A stretch of 64,000 nucleotides of DNA from Streptomyces sp. NBRC 110028 (GTDB taxonomy: Bacteria; Actinomycetota; Actinomycetes; Streptomycetales; Streptomycetaceae). Position numbers and translations under genes: made by a program. Below, one piece after another: positions 44,889 to 53,539 of the stretch (positions are counted from its first letter, which is position 1; every line of letters starts with the position of its first letter). The notes beneath the pieces are model-generated. The model saw nothing but the letters and a program-made list of their open reading frames with translations. It was not told the DNA's origin and ran no database searches. Where the stretch lies: positions 124,001 through 188,000 of the forward strand of contig NZ_BBUZ01000029.1 in the NCBI RefSeq assembly GCF_001417735.1. The letters run 5' to 3'.

Positions 44889-46493
44889 ATGAAGCGCAAG
44901 TCGCTCGCGCTGCCGACCGCGGCGGGCCTACTGACGTCAGTGCTCACCGCATGTGGTGGATCCGGCGGCTCGGGCTCTGAGGACGGCGCCATCGTCCTGG
45001 GGAGCACCGACCGGATCGAGGCATCGAAGGCGGCGCCCGCCCCGCTGGACCCCGCCCAGGCCTACGACTTCGCCTCCTGGAGCGTCCTGCACAACAGCTT
45101 CCAGACGCTGATGCGGCTGCCCCGCTCGGGCACCGAGCCGATACCCGACGCCGCGCAGAAGTGCGGCTTCCAGGATCGGCAGAGCGAGCAGTACCGCTGC
45201 ACCCTGCGCAGCGGCCTCACGTTCTCCAACGGCCACCGGCTCACCTCCGAGGACGTCAAGTTCTCCTTCGACCGCATGCTGCGCATCAAGGACCGCAACG
45301 GCCCGGTCTCCCTGCTCTCGAACGTGGACAAGGTCGAGACCCCGACCTCCCGCGAGGTCGTCATCCACCTCCGCGCGCCCGACGCGACCTTCCCGTCCAA
45401 GCTCACCACCCCGGCCGCGGCCATCCTGGACAGCGAGGTCTATCAGAGGAACGCGCTGCGCAAGGGCTTCGACCTCGTGGGCTCGGGCCCGTACCAGGCG
45501 AAGACCGAGGTCCGGGGCGACCGGCTGGTGAAGGTGCTCTTCACCCGGAACCCCAACTACCGGGGCGATGTGAAGCCGGACAGCGACAAGGTCGAGCTGC
45601 GGTTCTTCGAATCCGCCTCGGCGATGGAGAAGGCGCTGGCCAAGGGCGACATCGACGTGGTGCACCGCGGCTTCGCGCCCGGCCAGATCGACAAGCTCAA
45701 CAAGGGCGAGGTCAAGGGCGTCCGGCTCTTCGAGTCCTCCGGCCAGGGCATCCGCTGCCTCGTCTTCGACACCGAGGACCCGTCGGTGAGGGCCAAGGCC
45801 GTACGGCGGGCCATCGCCCATCTGGTGGACCGGCAGGCGCTGGTGCGCGACGTCTACAAGCGGACCGCCGAGCCCCTGTACTCGATGATCCCGAACAACG
45901 TCATCTCGCACACCAACTCGTTCTACAACGAGTACGGCGACCCCGACCCCGACGCGGCCCGCGGCGTCCTGCGCGATGCCGGGATCAGCACCCCGGTGAA
46001 GCTGACCCTGACGTACACGACCGACCACTACGGTCCGGAGACCGCCCGGGAGTTCAAGGAGCTGCAGGGCCAGCTCAACCGCAGCGGCCTGTTCAAGGTC
46101 AGGATCAAGGGCGTCCGCTGGACCGAGTTCCGCCCCAACCTCCCCAAGCACGCGTACGCCGCCTACGGCATGGGGTGGCTGCCGGACTTCCCGGACCCGG
46201 ACAACTACATCGCGCCGTTCCTGACCAAGGACAACTTCCTGGGCTCGCCCTACCGCGACAGCACGGTGCAGGACGAGCTGATCCCGCGCACCCGGCAGGA
46301 GAGCCAGCGCAGCCGCGCGGCCGGAGACTTCCAGACCATCCAGAACACCATCGCCGACGATGTGCCCTATCTGCCGCTGTGGCAGGGGAACACCTATGTG
46401 GCGGCGCGAGAGAACATCACTGGGGCCGAATACGCGTTCGACTCCTCGACCATGCTGCAGCTATGGGAGCTGGGCCGAGGCGCCGGCAGCTGA
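44889..46493 (+). CDS. peptide/solute-binding lipoprotein of an ABC transporter (SBP_bac_5), first of a tandem pair
   Basis: The 534-residue protein has a lipoprotein signal with lipobox LTAC (Cys about 22) and a Gly/Ser linker. The DppA/OppA-type fold follows, with LRSGLTFSNGHRLTSEDVKF, the VGSGPYQAK stretch, NPNYRGDVKPDSD, VRRAIAHLVDRQALVRDVYK and YGMGWLPDFPDPDNYIAPF. ATG 44889 follows GCAGGGAGACTCC. No permease or ATPase gene adjoins, so it must work with a transporter elsewhere. The next gene is a clear paralogue. Confidence 0.88.
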   Translation: MKRKSLALPTAAGLLTSVLTACGGSGGSGSEDGAIVLGSTDRIEASKAAPAPLDPAQAYDFASWSVLHNSFQTLMRLPRSGTEPIPDAAQKCGFQDRQSEQYRCTLRSGLTFSNGHRLTSEDVKFSFDRMLRIKDRNGPVSLLSNVDKVETPTSREVVIHLRAPDATFPSKLTTPAAAILDSEVYQRNALRKGFDLVGSGPYQAKTEVRGDRLVKVLFTRNPNYRGDVKPDSDKVELRFFESASAMEKALAKGDIDVVHRGFAPGQIDKLNKGEVKGVRLFESSGQGIRCLVFDTEDPSVRAKAVRRAIAHLVDRQALVRDVYKRTAEPLYSMIPNNVISHTNSFYNEYGDPDPDAARGVLRDAGISTPVKLTLTYTTDHYGPETAREFKELQGQLNRSGLFKVRIKGVRWTEFRPNLPKHAYAAYGMGWLPDFPDPDNYIAPFLTKDNFLGSPYRDSTVQDELIPRTRQESQRSRAAGDFQTIQNTIADDVPYLPLWQGNTYVAARENITGAEYAFDSSTMLQLWELGRGAGS

Positions 46494-46548
46494 CGCGACG
46501 CCAGACGGGGGCCGGATACGAGACGACGAAACTGTGAGGAAACCACCC

Positions 46549-48144
46549 GTGAGGAAACGTGACCAGTGGCTGGCAGCTCCGCTCGGTGCGGGACTCGCCG
46601 CCGCCCTTCTCACCGGCTGTGGGAGCGAGGACGGGGACGCCGCGGGCAGCGGTGAGCACGTCGTCATGGGAATGTCGGACGAGGTGCTGGCCACCGACCC
46701 GGCATCCGGCTACGACCCGGGCTCCTGGCTGTTGTTCAATAACGTGTTCCAGTCGCTGCTGAGCTTCCCCAAGGGCGGCACCACCCCGCAGCCGGAGGCG
46801 GCGGAGAAGTGCGGCTTCAAGGACAACTCCAGCCGGGTCTTCAGCTGCACCCTGCGGAACGACCTGACGTTCTCCAACGGGCATCCGCTCACCTCCGAGG
46901 ACGTCAAGTTCTCGTTCGAGCGCACCCTGCGGATCAACGACGAGAACGGCCCGGCGGTGATGCTCTCCACCATCGGGAACATCAAGACCCCGGACGAGCG
47001 GACCGTCGTGTTCAACCTGAGGACCCCGGACGCCACCTTCCCGCAGAAGATCGCCTCCGGCGCCGGGTCCATCGTGGACCACAGCGCGTACCCGGCCGAC
47101 AAGCTGCGCACCGACAACAAGGCGACCGGCTCCGGCGTCTACAAGCTGGACTCCTTCAGCAAGAAGGAGGCGGACTTCTCGGTCAACGGCGGCTACAAGG
47201 GCCCCGCCAAGGCCCAGAACACCGGGCTGACCCTGAAGTTCTTCCAAGGCCGGCAGCAGGAGCTGAAGGACGCCGTCCAAAGCGGCGACGTGGACCTGGC
47301 CTACCGCGGACTGGCCATGAAGGACCTGGCCGACCTGCAGGCCGAGTCCCTCAGCGGCGGCAAGAACCTGAACGTCGTCGAGGGAACCGGCGCCGAGATC
47401 CAGCACCTGGTCTTCAACATGGAGGACCCGGTGGCCGGGAAGCTGGGCGTCCGCAAGGCCATGGCGTACCTCATCGACCGCTCCACCCTGGTCCGGGACG
47501 TCTACAAGCGCACCGCCGAGCCGCTGTACTCGGTCGTCCCGGCCGGGATCACCGGCCACAACACGGCCTTCTTCGACAAGTACGGCGACCGGCCGCAGCC
47601 GGAGAAGGCCGAGCAGGCGCTGCGGGAGGAGGGGATCACCGGCAAGGTCAAGCTCACCCTGTGGGGCACCCCGATCCGCTACGGCCCCGGCACCGTGCCG
47701 GGCCTGCACGAGATCGCCAAGCAGCTCAACGCCAGCGGGCTGTTCGACGTCGACGTGAAGAGCACCGACGCCGCCGCCTACGAGAAGGGCGTGGCCGCGG
47801 GCGACTACCCCGTCTACGTCAAGGGCTGGGTGCCCGACTACCCGGACCCGGACAACTTCGTCGCCCCGTTCTTCGGCGCCGGCAACGTCCTGGCCAACCA
47901 CTACACCTCGGCGCAGCTCACCGGGCAGCTCATCCCGGCCACCGCCGGCCAGCCCAGCCGCGCGGCCACGGTCGGCGACTTCCAGAAGATCCAGAACCTG
48001 GTCGCCGACGACGTGCCGATGCTGCCGCTGTGGCAGGGCAAGCAGTACGCGGTGGCCCAGGACTCCATCTCCGGGCTGCAGTGGACCCTGGACGCCTCGA
48101 CGGTCTTCCGCTTCTGGGAGATCAAGAAGTCGCCGACCGACTGA
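46549..48144 (+). CDS. peptide/solute-binding lipoprotein (SBP_bac_5), second of a tandem pair
   Basis: The 531-residue paralogue has lipobox LLTGC. It shares long stretches with the upstream protein (LTFSNGHPLTSEDVKFSFER, RDVYKRTAEPLYS, DYPDPDNFVAPFFGAGN, LVADDVPMLPLWQG), so the pair arose by duplication. The start is GTG 46549 with GAGGA eight bases before it; GTG 46534 is in frame but weaker. The gap from the first gene is 55 bases, so both are probably on one transcript. Ligand specificity is unknown. Confidence 0.87.
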   Translation: MRKRDQWLAAPLGAGLAAALLTGCGSEDGDAAGSGEHVVMGMSDEVLATDPASGYDPGSWLLFNNVFQSLLSFPKGGTTPQPEAAEKCGFKDNSSRVFSCTLRNDLTFSNGHPLTSEDVKFSFERTLRINDENGPAVMLSTIGNIKTPDERTVVFNLRTPDATFPQKIASGAGSIVDHSAYPADKLRTDNKATGSGVYKLDSFSKKEADFSVNGGYKGPAKAQNTGLTLKFFQGRQQELKDAVQSGDVDLAYRGLAMKDLADLQAESLSGGKNLNVVEGTGAEIQHLVFNMEDPVAGKLGVRKAMAYLIDRSTLVRDVYKRTAEPLYSVVPAGITGHNTAFFDKYGDRPQPEKAEQALREEGITGKVKLTLWGTPIRYGPGTVPGLHEIAKQLNASGLFDVDVKSTDAAAYEKGVAAGDYPVYVKGWVPDYPDPDNFVAPFFGAGNVLANHYTSAQLTGQLIPATAGQPSRAATVGDFQKIQNLVADDVPMLPLWQGKQYAVAQDSISGLQWTLDASTVFRFWEIKKSPTD

Positions 48145-48228
48145 CCCCCGGTCCCGTCCCGCCCCGGCGCGCGCCTTTCCGTGCACCGCGCTCGCCGGGA
48201 CGGCGCGGCCGGCGCCGGGGCGGGACGG

Positions 48229-48900
48229 CTACTGCGCGCCGGGGCGGACCAGCCCGCTCTCGTACGCGTAGACCGCGGCCTGCACCCGGTCCCGCAGCCC
48301 CAGCTTGGTCAGCACATGACCCACATGCGTCTTGACCGTCGTCTCGCTCACGAACAGATCCGCGGCGATCTCCGCGTTCGACAGGCCCCGGGCCACCAGC
48401 TTGAGCACCTCGACCTCGCGCTCGGTGAGCGTGTGCAGGGTGTCCGGAACCGGCTCCTCACCCGACGGCAGGTGCCCGGCGTACTTGTCGAGCAGCCGGC
48501 GCGTGATGCTCGGCGCCAGCATCGCCTCGCCCGCCGCCACCACCCGGATGGCCTGCACCAGCTCGGTGGCCGGCGCGTCCTTCAGCAGAAAGCCGCTGGC
48601 CCCGGCGCGCAGCGCCTCCACCACGTACTCATCGAGGTCGAAGGTGGTCAGCACCAGCACCTTCGCCGGGCCGTCCCGCCCGGGGCCGGTGATCTGCCGG
48701 GTCGCCTCCACCCCGTCCATCCGCGGCATCCGGATGTCCATCAGCACCACGTCGGGCTGGAGCGCCCGCACCTGGTCGAGGGCCTGCAGACCGTCCCCCG
48801 CCTCGCCGACGACCGCCAGATCCTGCTCCGCCTCCAGGATCATCCGGAAGCCGGTGCGCAGCAGCGGTTGATCATCGACCAGTAGGACGCGGATCGCCAC
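48229..48900 (-). CDS. NarL/LuxR-family response regulator
   Basis: The 223-residue protein has a receiver domain with DD in VLLVDDQPLL, phospho-acceptor Asp in VVLMDIRMPRMDG, Thr in VLTTFDLD and Lys in FLLKDAP. A LuxR-type helix-turn-helix follows (LTEREVEVLKLVARGLSNAE, VSETTVKTHVGHVLTKLG). The GTG at 48900 follows GAAGGAGATCCC. No histidine kinase gene is adjacent, so the cognate sensor is unknown. It is convergent with the binding-protein pair, leaving 85 bases between stops. Confidence 0.9.
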   Translation of the reverse strand: MAIRVLLVDDQPLLRTGFRMILEAEQDLAVVGEAGDGLQALDQVRALQPDVVLMDIRMPRMDGVEATRQITGPGRDGPAKVLVLTTFDLDEYVVEALRAGASGFLLKDAPATELVQAIRVVAAGEAMLAPSITRRLLDKYAGHLPSGEEPVPDTLHTLTEREVEVLKLVARGLSNAEIAADLFVSETTVKTHVGHVLTKLGLRDRVQAAVYAYESGLVRPGAQ

Positions 48901-48913
48901 GGGATCTCCTTCG

Positions 48914-49846
48914 CTAGACCGCGTCCATTCTGCCGGAGCCGTCGCCCCCGGAGGGAGCGGGGGACAGGGGCGGGGACTGTGCCGGGATCACGGGCAGCGG
49001 ATACGGCGGGGGAGTGCCACCGAATTCCGGACAGCGCTCCTGGTGATCGCACCAGCCGCACAGCTTGGTCCGGCGCGGCAGGAAGTCCCCCGTCTCCGTC
49101 GCCAGCCGGATCGCCTCCCACAGGGCCAGCACCTTGCGCTCCACGCCGAGCAGATCCCGCTCGTCCGGGTCGTAACTCAGCACATCGCCGCTGCCCAGAT
49201 AGACCAGCTGCAGCCGGCGCGGCACCGTGCCGCGCAGCCGCCACAGCACCAGGGCGTAGAACTTCATCTGGAACAGCGCCTCGCCCGCGTACCGCGGCCC
49301 GGGCGCCTTCCCCGTCTTGTAGTCGACGATCCGCACCTCACCGGTCGGCGCGATGTCCACCCGGTCGATGATCCCGCGCAGCGTCAGCCCCGACTCCAGC
49401 GCGGTCTCCACGAACAGCTCCCGCTCGGCGGGCTCCAGCCGCGTCGGGTCCTCCAGCGAGAACCACTCCTCCACCAGCTTCTCGGCCCCCACCAGCCACT
49501 CGGCCAGCTGCTCCGGGGACTCCGCGCCGTCCTCCCCCCGGAACAGCTCCGCCAGCTCCGGCTTGGCCGCCAGCAGCCGCTCCCACTCGCCCGGCACCAT
49601 CGCCCGGGCGCGCGGCGCGGTGCGCTCGGCGGCGGGCGCGTCGAACAAGCGCTCCAGCACCGCGTGCACCACCGTGCCCCGGGTCGCGGCCGCGCTCGGC
49701 TTCTCCGGCAGTTTGTCGATCACCCGGAAGCGGTACAGCAAGGGGCACCGCATGAAGTCTGCCGCTCGGGACGGGGAGAGCGACGCGGCACGGCCTGACT
49801 GCGGTGCCCCGTCCGGCTGTTCGGGCTGCCCTGAGGTGATTCCCAT
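48914..49846 (-). CDS. RecB-family (PD-(D/E)XK) nuclease with Fe-S cysteines
   Basis: The 310-residue protein opens its nuclease core with LSPSRAADFMRCPLLYRFRV. GTVVHAVLERLF follows, then metal Asp in IDRVDIAPTG and the catalytic IVDYKTGKAPG (D-Y-K). Cysteines in MRCPL and in CGWCDHQERCPEF fit the 4Fe-4S cluster of AddB/Cas4-like nucleases. It ends in a Pro/Gly/Ser tail. ATG 49846 has a poor ribosome binding site. The stop lies 13 bases from the response-regulator start on the same strand. The role is probably DNA end processing; no helicase partner is near. Confidence 0.85.
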   Translation of the reverse strand: MGITSGQPEQPDGAPQSGRAASLSPSRAADFMRCPLLYRFRVIDKLPEKPSAAATRGTVVHAVLERLFDAPAAERTAPRARAMVPGEWERLLAAKPELAELFRGEDGAESPEQLAEWLVGAEKLVEEWFSLEDPTRLEPAERELFVETALESGLTLRGIIDRVDIAPTGEVRIVDYKTGKAPGPRYAGEALFQMKFYALVLWRLRGTVPRRLQLVYLGSGDVLSYDPDERDLLGVERKVLALWEAIRLATETGDFLPRRTKLCGWCDHQERCPEFGGTPPPYPLPVIPAQSPPLSPAPSGGDGSGRMDAV

Positions 49847-49974
49847 GGCCAAGACCCTACGACCCGCCACCGACAGCCGGACGCATACCATCGACGTCCG
49901 AGCCCCTCGCACTGCATGATCGTGGGGACCGTATCAAAACAGGGTGCGACGGACGCACCCGACGAGGGGACACC

Positions 49975-51219
49975 GTGGACAACAGCGGGCAGCGGCAGTC
50001 CGGCGACGGGGGAGCGGACCGCACGACCGAGCCCGAGGCGGACAAGCCGCGCCGCCCACCCGAGTCGGGCGGCGGCATCCTGATGGGACGCCCCTTCGGC
50101 GTACCCGTCTACGTCTCGCCCAGCTGGTTCCTGGTGGCCGCCCTCATCACCTGGGTCTTCGGCGGCCAGCTGGAGCGGGTGCTGCCGGAGCTGGGTGCCG
50201 CCCGCTACCTGGTGTCACTGTTCTTCGCCGTCGCCTTCTACGCCTCCGTCCTGGTGCACGAGCTGGCCCACACCGTGGCCGCCCTGCGCTTCAAGCTGCC
50301 GGTGCGCCGGATCCAGCTGCAGTTCTTCGGCGGCGTCTCGGAGATCGAGAAGGAGTCCGAGACCCCGGGCCGGGAGTTCGTCCTCGCCTTCGTCGGCCCG
50401 CTGCTCTCCCTGGTCCTCTCCGGGGTCTTCTACCTCGGGATGCTGGTCGTGGAGCCCGACTCGGTGCCCGGGGTGCTGCTCGCCGGGCTGATGATCTCCA
50501 ACCTCATCGTGGCCGCCTTCAACCTGCTCCCCGGCCTTCCGCTGGACGGCGGGCGGATGCTGCGCGCCGTCGTCTGGAAGATCAGCGGCAGGCCCATGGC
50601 CGGCACCGTCGCCGCCGCCTGGACCGGCCGGGCGCTCGCCGTCGCCGTCCTGGTGGGACTGCCGCTGCTCACCCAGGCGGGCGGCCTCGGCGGCGAGCCC
50701 AAGGACTTCGGCAGCGTCGACTCGCTCACCGACGCGCTGCTCGCCGCCATACTGGCCGCGATCATCTGGACCGGCGCGGGCAACAGCCTGCGCATGGCCC
50801 GGCTGCGGGAGCGCCTGCCGGACCTGCGCGCCCGCAACCTCACCCGGCGCGCCGTGCCCGTCGGCGCCGACACCCCGCTGTCCGAGGCGCTGCGGCGGGC
50901 CAACGAGGCGGGGGCGCGCGCCCTGGTCGTGGTGGACGGCCACGGCGCCCCGACCGCCGTGGTGCGGGAGGCGGCCATCGTCGGGGTCCCGGAGCACCGG
51001 CGTCCCTGGGTCGCGGTCAGCGGCCTCGCCCAGGACCTCAAGGACGGTATGCGGGTCTCCGCCGAGCTGACCGGCGAGGAACTGCTGGACACCCTGCGCG
51101 CCACCCCGGCGACGGAGTACCTGGTGGTGGAGGAGACGGGCGAGATCTACGGGGTGCTCTCCACGGCGGACGTCGAGCGCGCCTTCGTCAACGCCATGGC
51201 ACGCACCCCGACCGCCTGA
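49975..51219 (+). CDS. site-2 protease-type membrane metalloprotease (M50) with CBS domains
   Basis: The 414-residue protein has a polar N-terminus, about five membrane segments with HELAH (H95, E96, H99) in VLVHELAHTVAALRF, and the third ligand D191 in NLLPGLPLDGGRML. A C-terminal pair of CBS-like domains follows (VPVGADTPLSEALRRANEAG, ALVVVDGHGAPTAVVRE, EYLVVEETGEIYGVLSTADV). It cuts transmembrane substrates inside the bilayer, and the CBS domains probably sense adenine nucleotides. GTG 49975 has GAGGGG five bases upstream. The tRNA methyltransferase gene follows 59 bases later. Confidence 0.9.
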   Translation: MDNSGQRQSGDGGADRTTEPEADKPRRPPESGGGILMGRPFGVPVYVSPSWFLVAALITWVFGGQLERVLPELGAARYLVSLFFAVAFYASVLVHELAHTVAALRFKLPVRRIQLQFFGGVSEIEKESETPGREFVLAFVGPLLSLVLSGVFYLGMLVVEPDSVPGVLLAGLMISNLIVAAFNLLPGLPLDGGRMLRAVVWKISGRPMAGTVAAAWTGRALAVAVLVGLPLLTQAGGLGGEPKDFGSVDSLTDALLAAILAAIIWTGAGNSLRMARLRERLPDLRARNLTRRAVPVGADTPLSEALRRANEAGARALVVVDGHGAPTAVVREAAIVGVPEHRRPWVAVSGLAQDLKDGMRVSAELTGEELLDTLRATPATEYLVVEETGEIYGVLSTADVERAFVNAMARTPTA

Positions 51220-51278
51220 GGCGGCCGCCCCGGGGCCCGCCGTCCCGGACAGCCTCCCCGCCCCGGTAGGCTGTTCAC

Positions 51279-52244
51279 ATGTCCGAACCGACCGGTGCCG
51301 CCCGCCGTCGCGGGCCCTTCCAGGTCGGGGACCAGGTCCAGCTCACCGACCCCAAGGGACGCCACTACACGTTCACGCTCGAAGCCGGGAAGAATTTCCA
51401 CACCCACAAGGGTTCCTTCCCCCATGACGAGCTGATCGGCGCCCCCGAGGGAACTGTCGTGCGCACCACGGGAAACGTCGCGTATCTCGCGCTGCGTCCC
51501 CTGCTCCCCGACTATGTCCTGTCCATGCCACGCGGTGCCGCCGTGGTCTACCCCAAGGACGCGGGGCAGATCCTGGCGATGGCCGACATCTTCCCCGGCG
51601 CACGCGTCGTCGAGGCGGGCGTCGGCTCCGGCTCGCTCTCCACCTTCCTGCTGCGGGCCATCGGCGACCAGGGCATGCTGCACTCCTACGAGCGCCGGGC
51701 CGACTTCGCCGAGATCGCCTCCCAGAACGTCGAGCGCTACTTCGGCGCCCCGCACCCCGCCTGGCGGCTCACCGTCGGCGACCTCCAGGACAACCTGTCC
51801 GACACCGACGTCGACCGCGTCATCCTGGACATGCTCGCCCCCTGGGAGTGCCTGGAGGCGGTGTCCAAGGCGCTCGTGCCCGGCGGCATCCTGTGCGCCT
51901 ACGTCGCCACCACCACCCAGCTGGCCCGCACCGTGGAGTCCATCCGCGAGCACGGCACCTTCAACGAGCCGTCCGCCTGGGAGACCATGGTCCGCACCTG
52001 GCACGTGGAGGGCCTGGCGGTACGCCCCGACCACCGCATGATCGGCCACACCGGCTTCCTGCTCACCGCCCGCCGGCTCGCGGACGGCGTGGAGCCGCCG
52101 CTGCGCCGCCGTCGGCCCGCCAAGGGCGCGTACGGCGACGACTACCCCGGCTACGGCAGCGGGAAGGACACCGGCACCAGCGGCGCCCCGGAGGGCAAGC
52201 GGGGCGCGTCCGGTGGCCAGCCCCCCGCGGCCGACGCCGGCTGA
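51279..52244 (+). CDS. trmI: tRNA (adenine-58-N1)-methyltransferase
   Basis: TrmI methylates N1 of A58 in the T loop of tRNAs with SAM. The 321-residue protein has an N-terminal beta domain (GDQVQLTDPKGRHYTFTLEA, FHTHKGSFPHDELIG) and a Rossmann methyltransferase: motif I VVEAGVGSGSLSTFLLRAIG, acidic YERRADFAEIA, motif IV DRVILDMLAPWE and GGILCAYVATTTQLART. The last 55 residues are basic, Gly-rich and disordered. ATG 51279 stands 59 bases after the protease gene. In actinomycetes this gene regularly lies next to the proteasome locus. Confidence 0.93.
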   Translation: MSEPTGAARRRGPFQVGDQVQLTDPKGRHYTFTLEAGKNFHTHKGSFPHDELIGAPEGTVVRTTGNVAYLALRPLLPDYVLSMPRGAAVVYPKDAGQILAMADIFPGARVVEAGVGSGSLSTFLLRAIGDQGMLHSYERRADFAEIASQNVERYFGAPHPAWRLTVGDLQDNLSDTDVDRVILDMLAPWECLEAVSKALVPGGILCAYVATTTQLARTVESIREHGTFNEPSAWETMVRTWHVEGLAVRPDHRMIGHTGFLLTARRLADGVEPPLRRRRPAKGAYGDDYPGYGSGKDTGTSGAPEGKRGASGGQPPAADAG

Positions 52245-52374
52245 CCGCCCGGTCACGCCAACGACCCGGCGCGGCCACCGACTTCCCCCTGCGGGGCGGT
52301 GGCCGCGCCGGTGTGAGATGTGGCACGATGCGGAGCATCCCCTCCGCCGCAGCCATGTCATGGAGTCATCCCGC

Positions 52375-52962
52375 GTGCAGTCTCTGGGCCCGGATCTCGC
52401 ACACACCCGCACCCGTCCGGTGCACTGGATCGCGACCGCGGCCGCCGTGGCCGCCGTCGTCGCCGGGGCGTCGGTCTTCCAGCCCCCCGCCGCCAAGGCC
52501 ACCCCGGCCCCCGCCACCCTCTCCGCGCACCGCGCCGGCGGCCTCCCGGCCCTGCTGGCCCCCGATCCGCGGGCCGCGCACTACCCGATGGACTGCGGCC
52601 GGGCCGAGCCCGGCGTCGTGGACCGGGCCTCGGGAGACCTCGACGGGGACGGGCAGCCGGAAACCGTCGCCGTGGTCCGCTGCGAGACCGCGGCCGGCAA
52701 CCCGCCCAGCGGCGTCTACGTGCTCGCCCAGCCGGAGCGCGCGGGTGCGGCCCCCCGGATCGTGGCGACCTTCGTCGATCCGAAGGAGGGGATGAGCGTC
52801 AAGGATTTCGCCGTGCGCGGAACGAAGGTTTCGGCCACTTTGCTGGGCTACTCGTCCACGAACGTCCCGCGGTGCTGTCCCGATCTGCAGCGCAAGGTCA
52901 ACTGGCAGTGGCGGGACGGCAAGTTCGTACTGAAGGCCCTTCCCGTACCGGGGAGTGTCTGA
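52375..52962 (+). CDS. secreted hypothetical protein
   Basis: The GTG at 52375 has GGAG nine bases upstream; an in-frame ATG at 52360 is the alternative. The 195-residue product has an uncleaved-anchor or signal segment (WIATAAAVAAVVAGASVF, then QPPAAKA). A compact domain follows with DCGRAEPGVVDRASGDLDGD, a calcium-like DLDGDGQPE loop, and paired cysteines in MDCGR, RCETA and PRCCPDLQ. The loop and strands (TVAVVRCE, GVYVLAQPE) resemble FG-GAP-type repeats. Function is unknown. It lies between trmI and the convergent ferredoxin gene. Confidence 0.7.
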   Translation: MQSLGPDLAHTRTRPVHWIATAAAVAAVVAGASVFQPPAAKATPAPATLSAHRAGGLPALLAPDPRAAHYPMDCGRAEPGVVDRASGDLDGDGQPETVAVVRCETAAGNPPSGVYVLAQPERAGAAPRIVATFVDPKEGMSVKDFAVRGTKVSATLLGYSSTNVPRCCPDLQRKVNWQWRDGKFVLKALPVPGSV

Positions 52963-52991
52963 CCGGTCACGCGCTGTCGCGCACCCGGACG

Positions 52992-53282
52992 CTACTCCGC
53001 GTCCGGGCCGTACACCTCGACCTTGTCCGCGGCGCGCCGCACATGGATGCAGTCGCCCGGGCACTCCTTGGCGGAGTCCACGACCTCGGTGAGCAGCGGC
53101 AGCGGCACCTTGGTCGTCGCACCCTTGTCCTGCAGAAGCTCGTCGTCGGCGCTCTTGACGTAGGCTAGACCGTCGATGTCGAGTTCGAAGACCTCGGGCG
53201 CGTACTGGGCACAGATCCCATCACCCGTGCACAGGTCCTGGTCAATCCAGACTTCAAGATCGCCGAGCTCCTCGTTCCGCAC
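52992..53282 (-). CDS. ferredoxin with a single 3Fe-4S or 4Fe-4S cluster
   Basis: The 96-residue acidic protein starts RNEELGDLEVWIDQDLCTGD. Cluster cysteines are in LCTGDGICAQYAPEVF and KECPGDCIHV; the second position of the usual first motif is Gly/Asp, so the cluster may be 3Fe-4S as in Streptomyces SuaB/SoyB types. Such ferredoxins donate electrons to cytochromes P450 or other oxygenases. The GTG start at 53282 has a weak upstream AGGCG. It is divergent from arc, with about 255 bases between starts, and its presence next to the proteasome ATPase is the usual actinomycete arrangement. Confidence 0.88.
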   Translation of the reverse strand: MRNEELGDLEVWIDQDLCTGDGICAQYAPEVFELDIDGLAYVKSADDELLQDKGATTKVPLPLLTEVVDSAKECPGDCIHVRRAADKVEVYGPDAE

Positions 53283-53539
53283 GGTGCGTCGCCTGCCGTT
53301 CCCTCGATACGCGTTTCAACATTGACTAAATATCGCCAGCCCTGGCGGGTGTTGACCGGGTCGACGATACAACCGCTCGCTTTCCGATGTTGTTGGGTGG
53401 GTATTCACCTGGCGTGAGGGAGTGCGCAAGGGTGAAGATCGGACACACGCCGACCGGGTTTGTGATCTAGGGGTTTCAACCCGCACCGGCCCAGGTAGGG
53501 TCAGGAAGCGTCCAGCTCCCCTTGGAGGAGGTGAGGACC

